DNA of 64,000 bases, from the NCBI RefSeq assembly GCF_030505195.1, contig NZ_CP129672.1:5676501-5740500 (forward strand), given 5' to 3'. Both the position numbers and the translations under genes were made by a program. Of this stretch, positions 25,212-33,954 are shown one piece after another (position 1 is the first letter of the stretch; each line of letters begins with the position of its first letter). The stretch comes from Comamonas testosteroni (GTDB taxonomy: Bacteria; Pseudomonadota; Gammaproteobacteria; Burkholderiales; Burkholderiaceae_C). Below the pieces are notes generated by a model. The model saw nothing but the letters and a program-made list of their open reading frames with translations. It made no database searches and was not told the DNA's origin.

Positions 25212-26430
25212 ATTCAACCGGTCAATGCAACACATTCGCTGAACATCTCCGCGGGTGTACGGAAGTCGAGCGTCTTGCGCGGCCTCTCGTTCAATTGTCT
25301 CGCTATCGCGTTGAGTTGATGCTGTGACAGCCCTGATAGGTTCATGCCCTTGGGCATGTACTGCCTGAGCAACCCATTCGTGTTCTCATTGCTCCCCCGC
25401 TGCCATGGGCTTTGCGGGTCGCAGAAGTAAACTTGGATGTCCGTAGCCAGGGTGAATTGCTTGTGCGCATGCATCTCGGTGCCCCGGTCCCAGGTCAGAG
25501 ATTGGTAGAGCTCCTGTGGCAGCTTGCGGGCATTCTTTATGAGCGCGTTGACGACCGTCTGCGTGTCTTTGCCATTGAGCTTCACCAACATCACGTAGCG
25601 CGTTTGACGCTCGACCAGCGTCGCGATCTGACTGTTGCCACTGCCAAAAACCAGATCGCCCTCCCAATGCCCAGGCACAGCTCGGTCTTCAACGCACGCC
25701 GGACGCTCACGGATCGTGACTGCATCGGCGATCTGGCCATGGATAGCCGTCTTCTGCGTGTAGTGCCGTGAGCGGCGCATTCCGCGAGTACGTCTGAGGT
25801 GTTCCAGCAGCTCCTTCTTCAAGGCACCACGCGCTTGAATGAATAGACTGCGGTAGATGGTCTCGTGTGACACGTGGTAGCTCTCGTCGCAAGGATAAGT
25901 CTGCTTGAGCCAACCAGCAATCTGCTCCGGCGACCACAGCATCCGTAACTTGTGGGCCACGGTTTGGGCCAATGCGCGGTTCGCAACGAGTTTGCAGCAC
26001 TTGGGGCGCCTCCCTCGGCCCCACGCAGCTGCATCTGCCTGGTTCGCCCGGTAGCTATTGCAGCCCCCATTGCGCTTGATCTCCCGGCTGATTGTCGATG
26101 GTGCTCGTCCCAGTCGTGCAGCGATGGCCCGAATCGACGCTCCCGCCACGATGGCTCGCGAGATCTCTTCTCGTTCGGGCAGTGTCAATGCGGTTGCGGC
26201 CCGCGATCGTTGGGCGGGACGGATTCCACCTGTCTCGGCCAGGATTCGATGGATCGAAGAGTGGGTGCGATCAAAGAGCTTACCGATCTCCTGCAAAGTC
26301 CAGCCTTGCTTCCAGCGCTCCCACATCAGCGCCTTCTGGCTGTCCGAATAGTAGATTCTGGGTCGCTGCTTCATTTGCAACACTCCTGCCGCCTATGCGG
26401 TGGTTAGTGTGTTGCAACGACCGGTTGAAT
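25212..26430 (-). mobile_element. IS30-family insertion sequence
   Basis: About 1,219 bp. The terminal repeats ATTCAACCGGTC-AATGCAACACA (left) and its near-complement at 26408-26430 match at 21 of 23 positions. One intact transposase fills it. I could not fix the target duplication. Confidence 0.9.
25214..26383 (-). CDS. IS30-family transposase
   Basis: A 389-residue transposase. Two N-terminal helix-turn-helix regions (MWERWKQGWTLQEIGKLFDRTHSSI and ASIRAIAARLGRAPSTISREIKRNGG) precede the DDE domain with HWEGDLVFG, LTWDRGTEM and WQRGSNENTNGLLRQYMPKG, the IS30 signatures. It appears intact and full length. Confidence 0.95.
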   Translation of the reverse strand: MLQMKQRPRIYYSDSQKALMWERWKQGWTLQEIGKLFDRTHSSIHRILAETGGIRPAQRSRAATALTLPEREEISRAIVAGASIRAIAARLGRAPSTISREIKRNGGCNSYRANQADAAAWGRGRRPKCCKLVANRALAQTVAHKLRMLWSPEQIAGWLKQTYPCDESYHVSHETIYRSLFIQARGALKKELLEHLRRTRGMRRSRHYTQKTAIHGQIADAVTIRERPACVEDRAVPGHWEGDLVFGSGNSQIATLVERQTRYVMLVKLNGKDTQTVVNALIKNARKLPQELYQSLTWDRGTEMHAHKQFTLATDIQVYFCDPQSPWQRGSNENTNGLLRQYMPKGMNLSGLSQHQLNAIARQLNERPRKTLDFRTPAEMFSECVALTG

Positions 26431-26663
26431 CCGCCGTCGTGAGCAGTCCTCGATCGATATCTACTACCGGCCAATTGCGGTCTTCTGGCTGGCACCAATC
26501 CACAGGCTATAGCTTTCAAAAACTCTGATGAATTCGCAACCTGAACAGCTACTCACATAGTTTTTTTAGTCGAGCTGCTTGTTTACATCCACAAGTGGAT
26601 TTCTAGCTTGGGAGGCTGGCTTGATTGGCTAAGGTGTTCCTCAAACCAGCCTTCTTCCATATA
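26431..26663. other. Non-coding gap with an imperfect hairpin
   Basis: No gene is supported here. An inverted repeat AGGCTGGCTTGA / TCAAACCAGCCT (26613-26624 / 26641-26652, one mismatch) lies just after the end of the leftward CptA-like gene and may end its transcript, although it lacks a T-tract in that direction. Confidence 0.5.
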
Positions 26664-28337
26664 TTAGTTGCCAGTTATTGTGTCTTTTATAGGTAAGCTT
26701 GGGCTAATCCAGCTATAGCTTGAGTTGATAATGCTTCGGGAGGGGTCGTAACTATTCCAACGTAATGCCATTAGATCTGACATGGTCCAAGCGAGCCAGT
26801 CAGATCTAAATGGCCTATCGGAAATACTCTTAGAAGCCACATCAGTTCCCGTTGATGACCAAATTATTGTGGGTATTTTATAACCGGATGCAGTACTGGG
26901 ACTGTGACCAACTTTATTTTTCTGATGACCAACCTCCTGCCCGTGATCAGATACGTAAATAACGGACTTGTAGTCCTCTGCACTGGATGGGGAACTTTTT
27001 AATTTTTCAAAGACAGATGCAACTACAGTGTCCTGATAAACAATAGCCGAGTCGTAATCGTTTCTAAATTGCTGAACCCACATTGAGCGTTCAGCGACCG
27101 ACATTATTTTTGATACTTCATCATCGGGAAATTGAGGCTGCTTTTCTGGGTACCGGAGGCGATAATGAGGATGAGCCCCCAGCATATGTAGAATAATCAA
27201 CTTTTGAGGATGTGGATCTTTAAGAGCTTCTTCATATGAAGGCAATAAAATCTCATCAAGTGAATTGCTAGATCTTCCTGGCTTATTATTTTCCATGGAA
27301 GCCACGTCGGCCATAGCTGCGTGCTTCTGCGTAATTGCAATATCGTCATGATTGCTTATCCACCAAGTCTTATATCCTGCTTCTTTCGCTAGAGCAATAA
27401 TATTTAACTTCTTATCCGTTTCACCAGTTGTGAAGTTCATCATGCTATCGATGGCAGGAATAGTAGTTGCTTCCGTGGACCATGAATTACGAATAACTAG
27501 AAATCTATCACCTATGTCTTTCTGAAGCTTTTCAAGCATCGGTGTCGTATTCCTTGCGTAGCCATAAATTCCCATGTTATCTCGATTTATACTCTCGGAA
27601 ATAACAAGAACCACGGTGGATTTATCTTTCCTGGCAATTGAAGGACTCTCACTTTTCGCCGACCTTTGTGCCAAGGCGCGCTCTTTCCCATATGACGCCC
27701 AGCTATCTTTCGTAATCTTTAAGGATTCAGATAAATTAGACCAAAAAATCAGAGGATTAATTCTTCTCCAAGGTTTACTGATGTACGAAACGGCTGAGAT
27801 TAGGATAATGATGGATAAAGCGATCAGCTCAATTTTAGAGATCTTTGTTTTTTTTCTGGATCCTTTTAGAGATAACCAAAGGGCAATTCCCGCTGAAATT
27901 ATTAAAATAATACTGGATCCACTGAAATCACGGATGTGTGTGGATATATAGCCTCCAATTTCCGATGTATTTGTGTTAGCAAGTGCACTTACCACCATCG
28001 TGCTATCTGGCGCAGCAGCGTACAATGAGATGAGATGTGCTCGAACTGCTGAGTCCAATAAAAACATAAGAACAAAGCTCCATACAAGCAATGCTCTAAC
28101 AAAGTTCAATCTTGAATTGTTAATTGGAATCAGTAATAGCAATAGATTCGGTATAAGTAGAATACTTATCTGTAATATTTTTCTACCTTCATATCCTAGC
28201 GATGCAAAAACAATTTGCATCACAAGCAGAGAAATAATAGTTACCCATAGCTTATGGCGATCGGTAGTTTTTTGAAAAAACAAACCTATTCTTTGTCGGT
28301 GAAATTTAAGATTATCTTCGGATGCCGGTGCGCTCAT
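26664..28337 (-). CDS. cptA: CptA-like phosphoethanolamine transferase
   Basis: A 557-residue inner-membrane enzyme of the EptA/CptA group. The start at 28337 has AGGA nearby; a 31-residue upstream extension is unlikely. About five hydrophobic helices (residues 30-185) precede a periplasmic sulfatase-fold domain with VLVISESINRDNMGIYGY (metal Glu249), a candidate catalytic Thr in STEATT (287-292), LHMLGAHPHY and YVSDHGQEVGH. The middle (LNIIALAKEAGYKTWWISNH) resembles CptA, which adds phosphoethanolamine to core heptose, more than lipid-A EptA. The gene is AT-rich and shares an upstream operator with the second transferase at 48.6 kb. Confidence 0.85.
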   Translation of the reverse strand: MSAPASEDNLKFHRQRIGLFFQKTTDRHKLWVTIISLLVMQIVFASLGYEGRKILQISILLIPNLLLLLIPINNSRLNFVRALLVWSFVLMFLLDSAVRAHLISLYAAAPDSTMVVSALANTNTSEIGGYISTHIRDFSGSSIILIISAGIALWLSLKGSRKKTKISKIELIALSIIILISAVSYISKPWRRINPLIFWSNLSESLKITKDSWASYGKERALAQRSAKSESPSIARKDKSTVVLVISESINRDNMGIYGYARNTTPMLEKLQKDIGDRFLVIRNSWSTEATTIPAIDSMMNFTTGETDKKLNIIALAKEAGYKTWWISNHDDIAITQKHAAMADVASMENNKPGRSSNSLDEILLPSYEEALKDPHPQKLIILHMLGAHPHYRLRYPEKQPQFPDDEVSKIMSVAERSMWVQQFRNDYDSAIVYQDTVVASVFEKLKSSPSSAEDYKSVIYVSDHGQEVGHQKNKVGHSPSTASGYKIPTIIWSSTGTDVASKSISDRPFRSDWLAWTMSDLMALRWNSYDPSRSIINSSYSWISPSLPIKDTITGN

Positions 28338-28424
28338 AGAAATCCTATTAACCCTAATGGAAATATCGAAATTCGATTTGAAATAGGGGCACAGAACTCT
28401 ATGTGTGCAATACCGACAGAAATC

Positions 28425-28476
28425 TGACATCCAGATTACATTTTAGTAATCAGGTTAATTTACGCTGTAGATTACA
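28425..28476 (-). promoter_or_regulatory. Operator cluster upstream of CptA-like gene
   Basis: Read leftward, 28444 to 28425 is AAAATGTAATCTGGATGTCA, matching 18 of 20 bases of the site before the MCR-like gene. It overlaps the inverted repeat GATTAC/GTAATC (28434-28439/28446-28451), and another GATTACA lies at 28470. It is probably a response-regulator site about 90 bases before the start codon. Confidence 0.6.
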
Positions 28477-28588
28477 AAAGTATCATGTTGCAGACTATAT
28501 TGCGTAACGTGCCTGTCTATATATTTGATGTGTCTGGGCAGAAAGGCGCTCAGACACTCTTCAAGTAATTGATCAAGGACTCTTCATC

Positions 28589-28978
28589 ATGAAAACTAAT
28601 CTCGCAATTCTGGCTTCGATCCTGCTGTCCTCAGCCACCGTCGTGATGACAGCATCGGCAAATGAAAGCAGTTTCGTCGGTCAGTCTGGAAGCACGACTG
28701 CAAAGACCAACTCGACTACACGCGGTGCAGACAAAACATTTGGACGAGCAGGTGCTGCGTCTCAGGTCACACGCGTTGTTGACACAACACGAAGCACTCA
28801 ATATCTCAATCTTGTGTGTGGAGAGACGGTCGCGTTCACCAATGGTGGGGAACAGTTCATCTGGAAATTTGATGTGATGGGTCACAGGCCCATCGAGTTG
28901 TCGAAGATCGCACCTGCCGCGTTTGCAGGCAGCACGCTAAAGATCTACGTTGCAAACAATGAGCTCGAACGCCATTGA
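28589..28978 (+). CDS. CzcE-like periplasmic metal-binding protein
   Basis: A 129-residue secreted protein with a signal peptide (to TASA). The C-terminal half (QYLNLVCGETVAFTNGGEQFIWKFDVMGHRPIELSKIAP) matches the CzcE/copper-resistance family that binds Cu or other soft metals in the periplasm. AAGGAC precedes the ATG. Upstream, GTGTCTG/CAGACAC (28530-28536/28551-28557) forms a leader hairpin. It sits between the lipid gene and cadR. Confidence 0.75.
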   Translation: MKTNLAILASILLSSATVVMTASANESSFVGQSGSTTAKTNSTTRGADKTFGRAGAASQVTRVVDTTRSTQYLNLVCGETVAFTNGGEQFIWKFDVMGHRPIELSKIAPAAFAGSTLKIYVANNELERH

Positions 28979-29057
28979 ATGCTCCTCTTGTTTACCACAA
29001 TAGAAAGCTATGAGCGCCTGCCGCATCCACTCGGTCAATTGGTCGGCGCATGGCTCC

Positions 29058-29504
29058 CTAGTGCGCGCCGTCGATATGGCGCTGGGGGCGAGTAGACGCG
29101 CTGCTTGTCGTGGAGCCTGTCTCCAGTCTTGAGAGAACGCCGCATTCAGAAAGCGCCTTTGGAGCGCTGCAGCTTGCACGAATGGTCTGGAGTTCAGTGA
29201 GGAGAGCATTCAGTTCCTGAATGCGATGAGTGACATGTTCTATGTGTGTGTCCAAGAGTGCATTGACTTCCGCACAGTCCTTCGCAGATGACTCGCGTAG
29301 CAAGAGCAAAGCACGTACTTCATCAAGTGTCATATCCAGTGATCGGCAGCGTCGAATGAAGGCAAGTTGGCCTATGTGCTCCGTCGAGTACATCCGGTAG
29401 TTGTTTTCAGCTCTAGCAGCCGAAGGCAACAACTTCTCGCGTTCATAAAAGCGAATGGTCTCAACCGCCGTACCAGTGACCTCAGCCAGTTCACCAATCT
29501 TCAT
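29058..29504 (-). CDS. cadR: CadR/PbrR-type MerR regulator
   Basis: A 148-residue MerR-family activator with an N-terminal winged helix (MKIGELAEVTGTAVETIRFYEREKLL) and the Cd/Pb-sensing cysteines Cys77, Cys112 and Cys121. A His-containing tail follows. GAGGTGG precedes the ATG. It is divergent from cadA and should bind the shared promoter at 29523-29553, bending it on metal binding. Confidence 0.9.
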   Translation of the reverse strand: MKIGELAEVTGTAVETIRFYEREKLLPSAARAENNYRMYSTEHIGQLAFIRRCRSLDMTLDEVRALLLLRESSAKDCAEVNALLDTHIEHVTHRIQELNALLTELQTIRASCSAPKALSECGVLSRLETGSTTSSASTRPQRHIDGAH

Positions 29505-29522
29505 GGACCACCTCGAAATGAG

Positions 29523-29553
29523 TTGACTCTATACCAACTACAGGGTTTTAAAT
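29523..29553 (+). promoter_or_regulatory. MerR-type cadA promoter and CadR operator
   Basis: TTGACT (29523-29528) and TTAAAT (29548-29553) are separated by 19 bases, the elongated spacer typical of MerR-controlled promoters. The spacer holds the dyad ACTCT-N11-AGGGT. It lies between cadR and cadA. Confidence 0.88.
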
Positions 29554-29580
29554 TGCCACATGGTCAACAGGAGATCGAGT

Positions 29581-31812
29581 ATGAAGCACCCAAACATTGA
29601 TGACAACACGCTTAGTACCGCCACAACGGATTGCTGCAGCTCACACACTACCCCGAGCCCGGTGGCAGCTCCGTTGGATAGAGGGCTAACTTACCGCATT
29701 CCGACAATGGACTGCGCGGGCGAGGAAGCTGAGATACGTCGTGCACTTGAACCAATTCCAGGTATCCGGGGACTCCGATTCCAGCTCTCGCAGAGGACTC
29801 TCAAAATTGACGCGGACACTGATGCCCTTGCTGCCGCATTGTTGGCCATCACTGAAGCCGGCTTTGAGCCAAAGCTGATCTCATCAAACACGGCGGACTC
29901 AAGCCATGCGGCTGGAGATGGCCACGACCATGAGCTTGTGCGTGGCACAACTCCAAAGTTGGTCGCGGCGCTTGCTCTTGCTATCGCTGCTGAAGGTGTC
30001 GGCTACTTCGCGCCAGAAACCATGGCTTGGAAAGTCGCCGGCTTTGCGGTCGCCGCGATTGCGATTTGGCTTGCGGGCTTTGACGTCTATAAAAAAGGGT
30101 TTGGAGCACTTCGTCGTGGCAAGCTGAACATCAATGCATTAATGACTGTTGCAGTGACTGGTGCGTTCGTCATCGGTCAATGGCCTGAAGCGGCGATGGT
30201 GATGGCGTTGTATGCCATCGCCGAGGCAATCGAGGCGAGAGCAGTCGATCGGGCCCGCAATGCCATTCAGGGGTTGCTTGCGATGGCTCCGGACCAAGCA
30301 TCGGTTCTCCAAAGTGACGGTAGTTGGCTAACCGTCGCAGTTGCACAAATCGCAGTGGGCTCGACGCTGCGAGTCAAGCCAGGTGAGCGCGTTCCTATGG
30401 ATGGAGTCGTTCAGACAGGACAAACGAGCATCAACCAGGCCCCCGTAACTGGTGAAAGTATCCCCGTTGACAAGGCGGCGGGTGACCCAGTGTTTGCAGG
30501 CACCATCAACGAGTCTGGAACCTTTGAGTTTGAAGTTACTGCATTGGCCTCCAACTCGACGTTGGCGAGGATTATTCATGCCGTTGAGCAAGCACAAGCG
30601 ACTCGAGCGCCTACTCAGGGGTTCGTTGATCGATTTGCTGCAATTTACACACCTGCAATTTTCGTTATCGCCGTCGTCGTAGCATTGGTAGGCCCCTGGC
30701 TACTCGGCTGGACGTGGATGCAGGCCGTCTATAAGGCACTGGTTCTGCTAGTTATTGCTTGCCCCTGCGCACTCGTAATTTCCACACCAGTGACGATTGT
30801 GAGCGGCTTAGCGGCAGCAGCCCGCCGTGGTATTTTGATCAAAGGCGGTATCTATCTGGAAGAGGCGCGCAAGCTTAAGGCAATCGCGCTGGACAAGACC
30901 GGAACAATTACCGAGGGCAAGCCGCGCCTTGTGGACTGGTCGTTGGTTGATGCCGCGAGCAGCCTTGATACCGCGGAGTCGGTGGCAGCAGCTCTCGCTG
31001 GCCACTCAGATCATCCTGTGTCGCGCGCCATCGCAGCGGGCCTGAAGCCTAACAACGCAGACATTCAGAACTTCACGGCACTTGCTGGACGAGGTGTGCA
31101 GGCCGAACTGAGTGGAACAGTCTATGTACTAGGGAATCATCGCTTGATTGAGGAACGTGGCCAATGCTCCTCAGAGCTTGAAGCCACGCTCAAGCGGCAT
31201 GAAGAATCCGGCCGTACTGTCACATTGCTTGCCGACCCGGAACGAGTCATCGCACTGTTTGCAGTTGCCGACACGATTAAGGGCTCCTCTCGTGAAGCTA
31301 TATCTGAATTGAAAGCGCTTGGTATCACCCCAGTCATGCTGACTGGAGATAACCAAGCCACCGCCTCTTCAGTAGCCAGTGAAGCTGGTATCGAGCAAGC
31401 ACGAGGAAACTTGTTGCCGGAGGACAAGCTAGCTGCCATCAAAACGCTCCAGGGCCAATATGGACTCACAGCAATGACGGGCGACGGTATCAATGATGCC
31501 CCAGCGCTGGCCCAAGCAGACGTCGGGGTTGCCATGGGTGCCGCCGGTACAGATACCGCTATGGAAGCAGCCGACGTCGTCGTGATGAATGATGACTTGC
31601 GAAGGATTGCTGAGACAGTGAAGCTGTCTCGATCCACCCATGCGATCCTTTGGCAAAACATCACTCTTGCTCTTGGCATCAAGGCCGTATTTCTAGTCTT
31701 GGCAGTGTTCGGGAATGCATCCATGTGGATGGCGGTATTCGCAGATATGGGGGCAAGTCTCCTAGTTGTAGTCAATGGGCTAAGGCTGCTTGGAAAAGTG
31801 CCCAAGTCCTGA
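29581..31812 (+). CDS. cadA: CadA-type Cd/Zn/Pb P1B ATPase
   Basis: A 743-residue heavy-metal-exporting ATPase. The start has AGGAGAT 7 bases upstream. One N-terminal metal domain uses a single Cys in TMDCAGEE (Cys45). The membrane metal site is CPC (394-396), the phosphorylation Asp438 is in DKTGT, and TGDNQATA and MTGDGINDAPAL complete the P and N domains. It pumps Cd, Zn and Pb out of the cytoplasm under CadR control. Confidence 0.92.
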   Translation: MKHPNIDDNTLSTATTDCCSSHTTPSPVAAPLDRGLTYRIPTMDCAGEEAEIRRALEPIPGIRGLRFQLSQRTLKIDADTDALAAALLAITEAGFEPKLISSNTADSSHAAGDGHDHELVRGTTPKLVAALALAIAAEGVGYFAPETMAWKVAGFAVAAIAIWLAGFDVYKKGFGALRRGKLNINALMTVAVTGAFVIGQWPEAAMVMALYAIAEAIEARAVDRARNAIQGLLAMAPDQASVLQSDGSWLTVAVAQIAVGSTLRVKPGERVPMDGVVQTGQTSINQAPVTGESIPVDKAAGDPVFAGTINESGTFEFEVTALASNSTLARIIHAVEQAQATRAPTQGFVDRFAAIYTPAIFVIAVVVALVGPWLLGWTWMQAVYKALVLLVIACPCALVISTPVTIVSGLAAAARRGILIKGGIYLEEARKLKAIALDKTGTITEGKPRLVDWSLVDAASSLDTAESVAAALAGHSDHPVSRAIAAGLKPNNADIQNFTALAGRGVQAELSGTVYVLGNHRLIEERGQCSSELEATLKRHEESGRTVTLLADPERVIALFAVADTIKGSSREAISELKALGITPVMLTGDNQATASSVASEAGIEQARGNLLPEDKLAAIKTLQGQYGLTAMTGDGINDAPALAQADVGVAMGAAGTDTAMEAADVVVMNDDLRRIAETVKLSRSTHAILWQNITLALGIKAVFLVLAVFGNASMWMAVFADMGASLLVVVNGLRLLGKVPKS

Positions 31813-31861
31813 ATTCGACAGAGAGTTTTCGTGTGCACTAGCTTGAATTGTGAGGATAGTT

Positions 31862-32134
31862 ATGAGCTTTTTTGAACGCCTACTCGGAGGCCATCACCGA
31901 TCTGGTGGCGATCATCATGGGAATGGTCATCATCAAAAACGGACACCCGCCTCCTACAACGATCCAGGAGTGTCCGGTGGGATCATTTGTCCTAACTGCC
32001 GAACTCAAAGCTCTCCCCAAGCACGGTTCTGTCAACAGTGCGGAAGCGGCCTAGCCCCCCAGGCCTGCAACGCATGCGGCGTGCAGATGGCGCTTGGATC
32101 GCGTTTTTGCTCAAACTGCGGAAAGTCTGCTTAG
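31862..32134 (+). CDS. Small His-rich double zinc-ribbon protein
   Basis: A 90-residue protein with a His-rich N-terminal stretch (GGHHRSGGDHHGNGHHQ) and two zinc-ribbon motif pairs (CPNC/CQQC and CNAC/CSNC). The start at 31862 has GAGGAT upstream. It begins 49 bases after cadA and is probably cotranscribed; it may buffer or hand over Zn or Cd. The function is inference. Confidence 0.65.
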   Translation: MSFFERLLGGHHRSGGDHHGNGHHQKRTPASYNDPGVSGGIICPNCRTQSSPQARFCQQCGSGLAPQACNACGVQMALGSRFCSNCGKSA

Positions 32135-32188
32135 AACTTAGGGAGAGCAGATGATCGGCTGGGTGATCTCTGTTCTCCTGAGATCTTA

Positions 32189-32262
32189 GATTACAAGAAG
32201 GTGTCAGAAATGTAATCTTCAGACCATGTAAATGGCTGAATAGTGTCAAAAATGTAATCTTG
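32189..32262 (+). promoter_or_regulatory. Repeated operator boxes upstream of flgB
   Basis: Two near-identical 20-base boxes, GTGTCAGAAATGTAATCTTC (32201-32220) and GTGTCAAAAATGTAATCTTG (32243-32262), lie 42 bases apart, exactly four helical turns. An 8-base inverted repeat AGATTACA/TGTAATCT (32189-32196/32211-32218) overlaps the first. The TGTAATC and TGTCA units recur before both phosphoethanolamine transferases. Confidence 0.7.
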
Positions 32263-32316
32263 CTGAGAGGACAACTTCGCTACCATTGAAGCTTCGAAAT
32301 TTACTAGAAAAATCCT

Positions 32317-32700
32317 ATGGATTCTCTTAGATTCGAGGATGCCGCTCTATATCTTAGAGTTAAGAGGATGGAAGTATTAGCAAGCAATATTGCGAATGCT
32401 GACACTCCTGGATACCAAGCGAAAGATATAGACTTCAAGGCTGCGCTTGAAGAGACGCAAAGGCAAATGCTGACAGTGCAGTCTACGAATAAGTCCCACC
32501 TTGGGAACATTGCTCCAACATCAATTGATCCTCAGATTGCATTTCGCCCTGTCTCTCAGAATGCAATGGATAGAAATACGGTTGATCTCGATCAAGAGAG
32601 GGCATCATTTACAGCTAATGCTATTCGTACACAATTCGCTATGAATCAAGCTGTCGATGAATATGTAGAGATGGGGCAAATGCTGTCGAAATTAGTTTAA
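32317..32700 (+). CDS. flgB: Orphan FlgB-like flagellar rod protein
   Basis: A 127-residue protein with the flagellar rod/hook N-terminal signature (RVKRMEVLASNIANADTPGYQAKDIDF) and the C-terminal heptad helix (FTANAIRTQFAMNQAVDEYVEMGQMLSKLV), normal length for FlgB. No other flagellar gene is near; FlgB normally starts a flgBCDE operon. It has its own operator boxes and terminator, so it is a single-gene unit. It may be a captured gene with a new envelope role, or a decoy subunit. AT-rich. Confidence 0.85.
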   Translation: MDSLRFEDAALYLRVKRMEVLASNIANADTPGYQAKDIDFKAALEETQRQMLTVQSTNKSHLGNIAPTSIDPQIAFRPVSQNAMDRNTVDLDQERASFTANAIRTQFAMNQAVDEYVEMGQMLSKLV

Positions 32701-32722
32701 TTTTATTTAGTTGGTCATTCAT

Positions 32723-32750
32723 AGAGCGCATTTATTTGCGCTCTTTTTTT
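32723..32750 (+). terminator. Rho-independent terminator after flgB
   Basis: Perfect 8-bp stem AGAGCGCA/TGCGCTCT (32723-32730/32737-32744) followed by a T-run. Confidence 0.92.
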
Positions 32751-32848
32751 AATTCTGGTAGTAGAAGAATAAAATTCGCGACAAAGTAGTTGCCAACTAT
32801 TTCGTTGGTTGAAATAATGAATATTTTCAAAAAGTGACAAGCTGGAAG

Positions 32849-33574
32849 ATGCCAAATAATATAAATAGAGAATTCTTTGTAAATCACTTACTGATTCCGA
32901 TTACTTTCCTGGCGCTAATTTTTTATTATTTCATGTATCTTGGAGGGGACTTTTTCTTTGCCGAGAAAATATATGCCCTGCAGGGTTATGAATGGTCTTT
33001 GAATGATCATTGGGTTACAAACAAATTGCTTCATAAGGGTGGAAAGCATCTGAGCACCATAGCAATCGTTGTGATCATTGCACTGTATATATTTGTACTT
33101 ACCTCCAGAAATGAGCAGCGGAAAAAATGGCGATCTCCACTGCTTTACTTAATTTTATCCAGTTTGGTCAGTGTAATTTTAGTGAGTCTTCTTAAAGTGT
33201 TGACAAATATGGATTGCCCGTGGAATTTAAATCAATTTGGTGGCGATCGCCCCTTTATCGGTCTTTTCGAGCACAGGCCTCAAGAGATGGGGAGCGGAAA
33301 ATGCTTTCCGGCAGGTCATGCGAGCGCTGGCTATGCCTGGGTTAGTCTATATTTCTTCTTTAAGATGATCATCCCTAAGTATCGATGGATAGGATTATTT
33401 TTCGGTATCATGGCTGGATTGATATTCGGTATATCTCAACAATTGAGAGGAGCCCATTTTATTTCTCATGACATTGCCACAATTCTCATTTGTTGGCTGC
33501 TGGCTACTATTTTATTTATATTGTTTTGCATCAAGAAATATTGCGTGAAAAATGGAAAACAACTCGGAAGCTAG
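32849..33574 (+). CDS. PAP2-family membrane lipid phosphatase
   Basis: A 241-residue inner-membrane protein with about six hydrophobic helices. The PAP2 signature is present: CFPAGHASAGYAW and LRGAHFISHDIA. Members remove phosphate from undecaprenyl pyrophosphate, phosphatidic acid or lipid A; PAP2 genes often accompany mcr-type phosphoethanolamine transferases. The ATG at 32849 has only GGAAG very close upstream; a GTG at 32834 is an alternative. AT-rich, and followed by dgkA. Confidence 0.85.
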   Translation: MPNNINREFFVNHLLIPITFLALIFYYFMYLGGDFFFAEKIYALQGYEWSLNDHWVTNKLLHKGGKHLSTIAIVVIIALYIFVLTSRNEQRKKWRSPLLYLILSSLVSVILVSLLKVLTNMDCPWNLNQFGGDRPFIGLFEHRPQEMGSGKCFPAGHASAGYAWVSLYFFFKMIIPKYRWIGLFFGIMAGLIFGISQQLRGAHFISHDIATILICWLLATILFILFCIKKYCVKNGKQLGS

Positions 33575-33954
33575 TATTTTTAATAATATTCAAAAAAAAT
33601 AGGAAAGGACTTTCTAGAATCTGGCATGCATCAAAATACTCATGGTCAGGCATAAAGGATGCGTGGCTAGAGCCTGCATTCCGCCTTGCGGTAATATTAT
33701 TTGTGATTTCGCTTCCATTGGCTCAATTGATTGGGAGATCTATGATGGAAAAATTGCTCCTGATCTCTTGTATCTGGTTTTTGATGATAGTTGAGGTAAT
33801 TAATTCTGCGATAGAGTCCGCAATAGATAGAGTAGGACTTCAATATCACGAACTTTCCGGGAAAGCCAAAGATTTGGGTAGTGCCTCCGTATTAATGACA
33901 ATTATTTTTTGTCTGATAATTTGGTCTTCTCTAATTTTTAAAAATATTATTTAA
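33552..33954 (+). CDS. dgkA: DgkA-like diacylglycerol kinase, start ambiguous at A8 run
   Basis: The protein body (ASKYSWSGIKDAWLEPAFRLAVI, VEVINSAIESAIDRVG, KAKDLGSASVLM) is a small trimeric DgkA with its catalytic Glu and the SAIE/KD-A motifs. It recycles the diacylglycerol released when phosphoethanolamine is transferred from phosphatidylethanolamine. An ATG at 33552 opens a frame (MENNSEASIFNNIQKK) that stops at 33600 just after eight A's (33592-33599). Losing one A would join it to the kinase frame. As written, the kinase frame has only TTG-type starts, upstream inside PAP2. It is a frameshift, a slippage site or a sequencing error. Confidence 0.7.
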
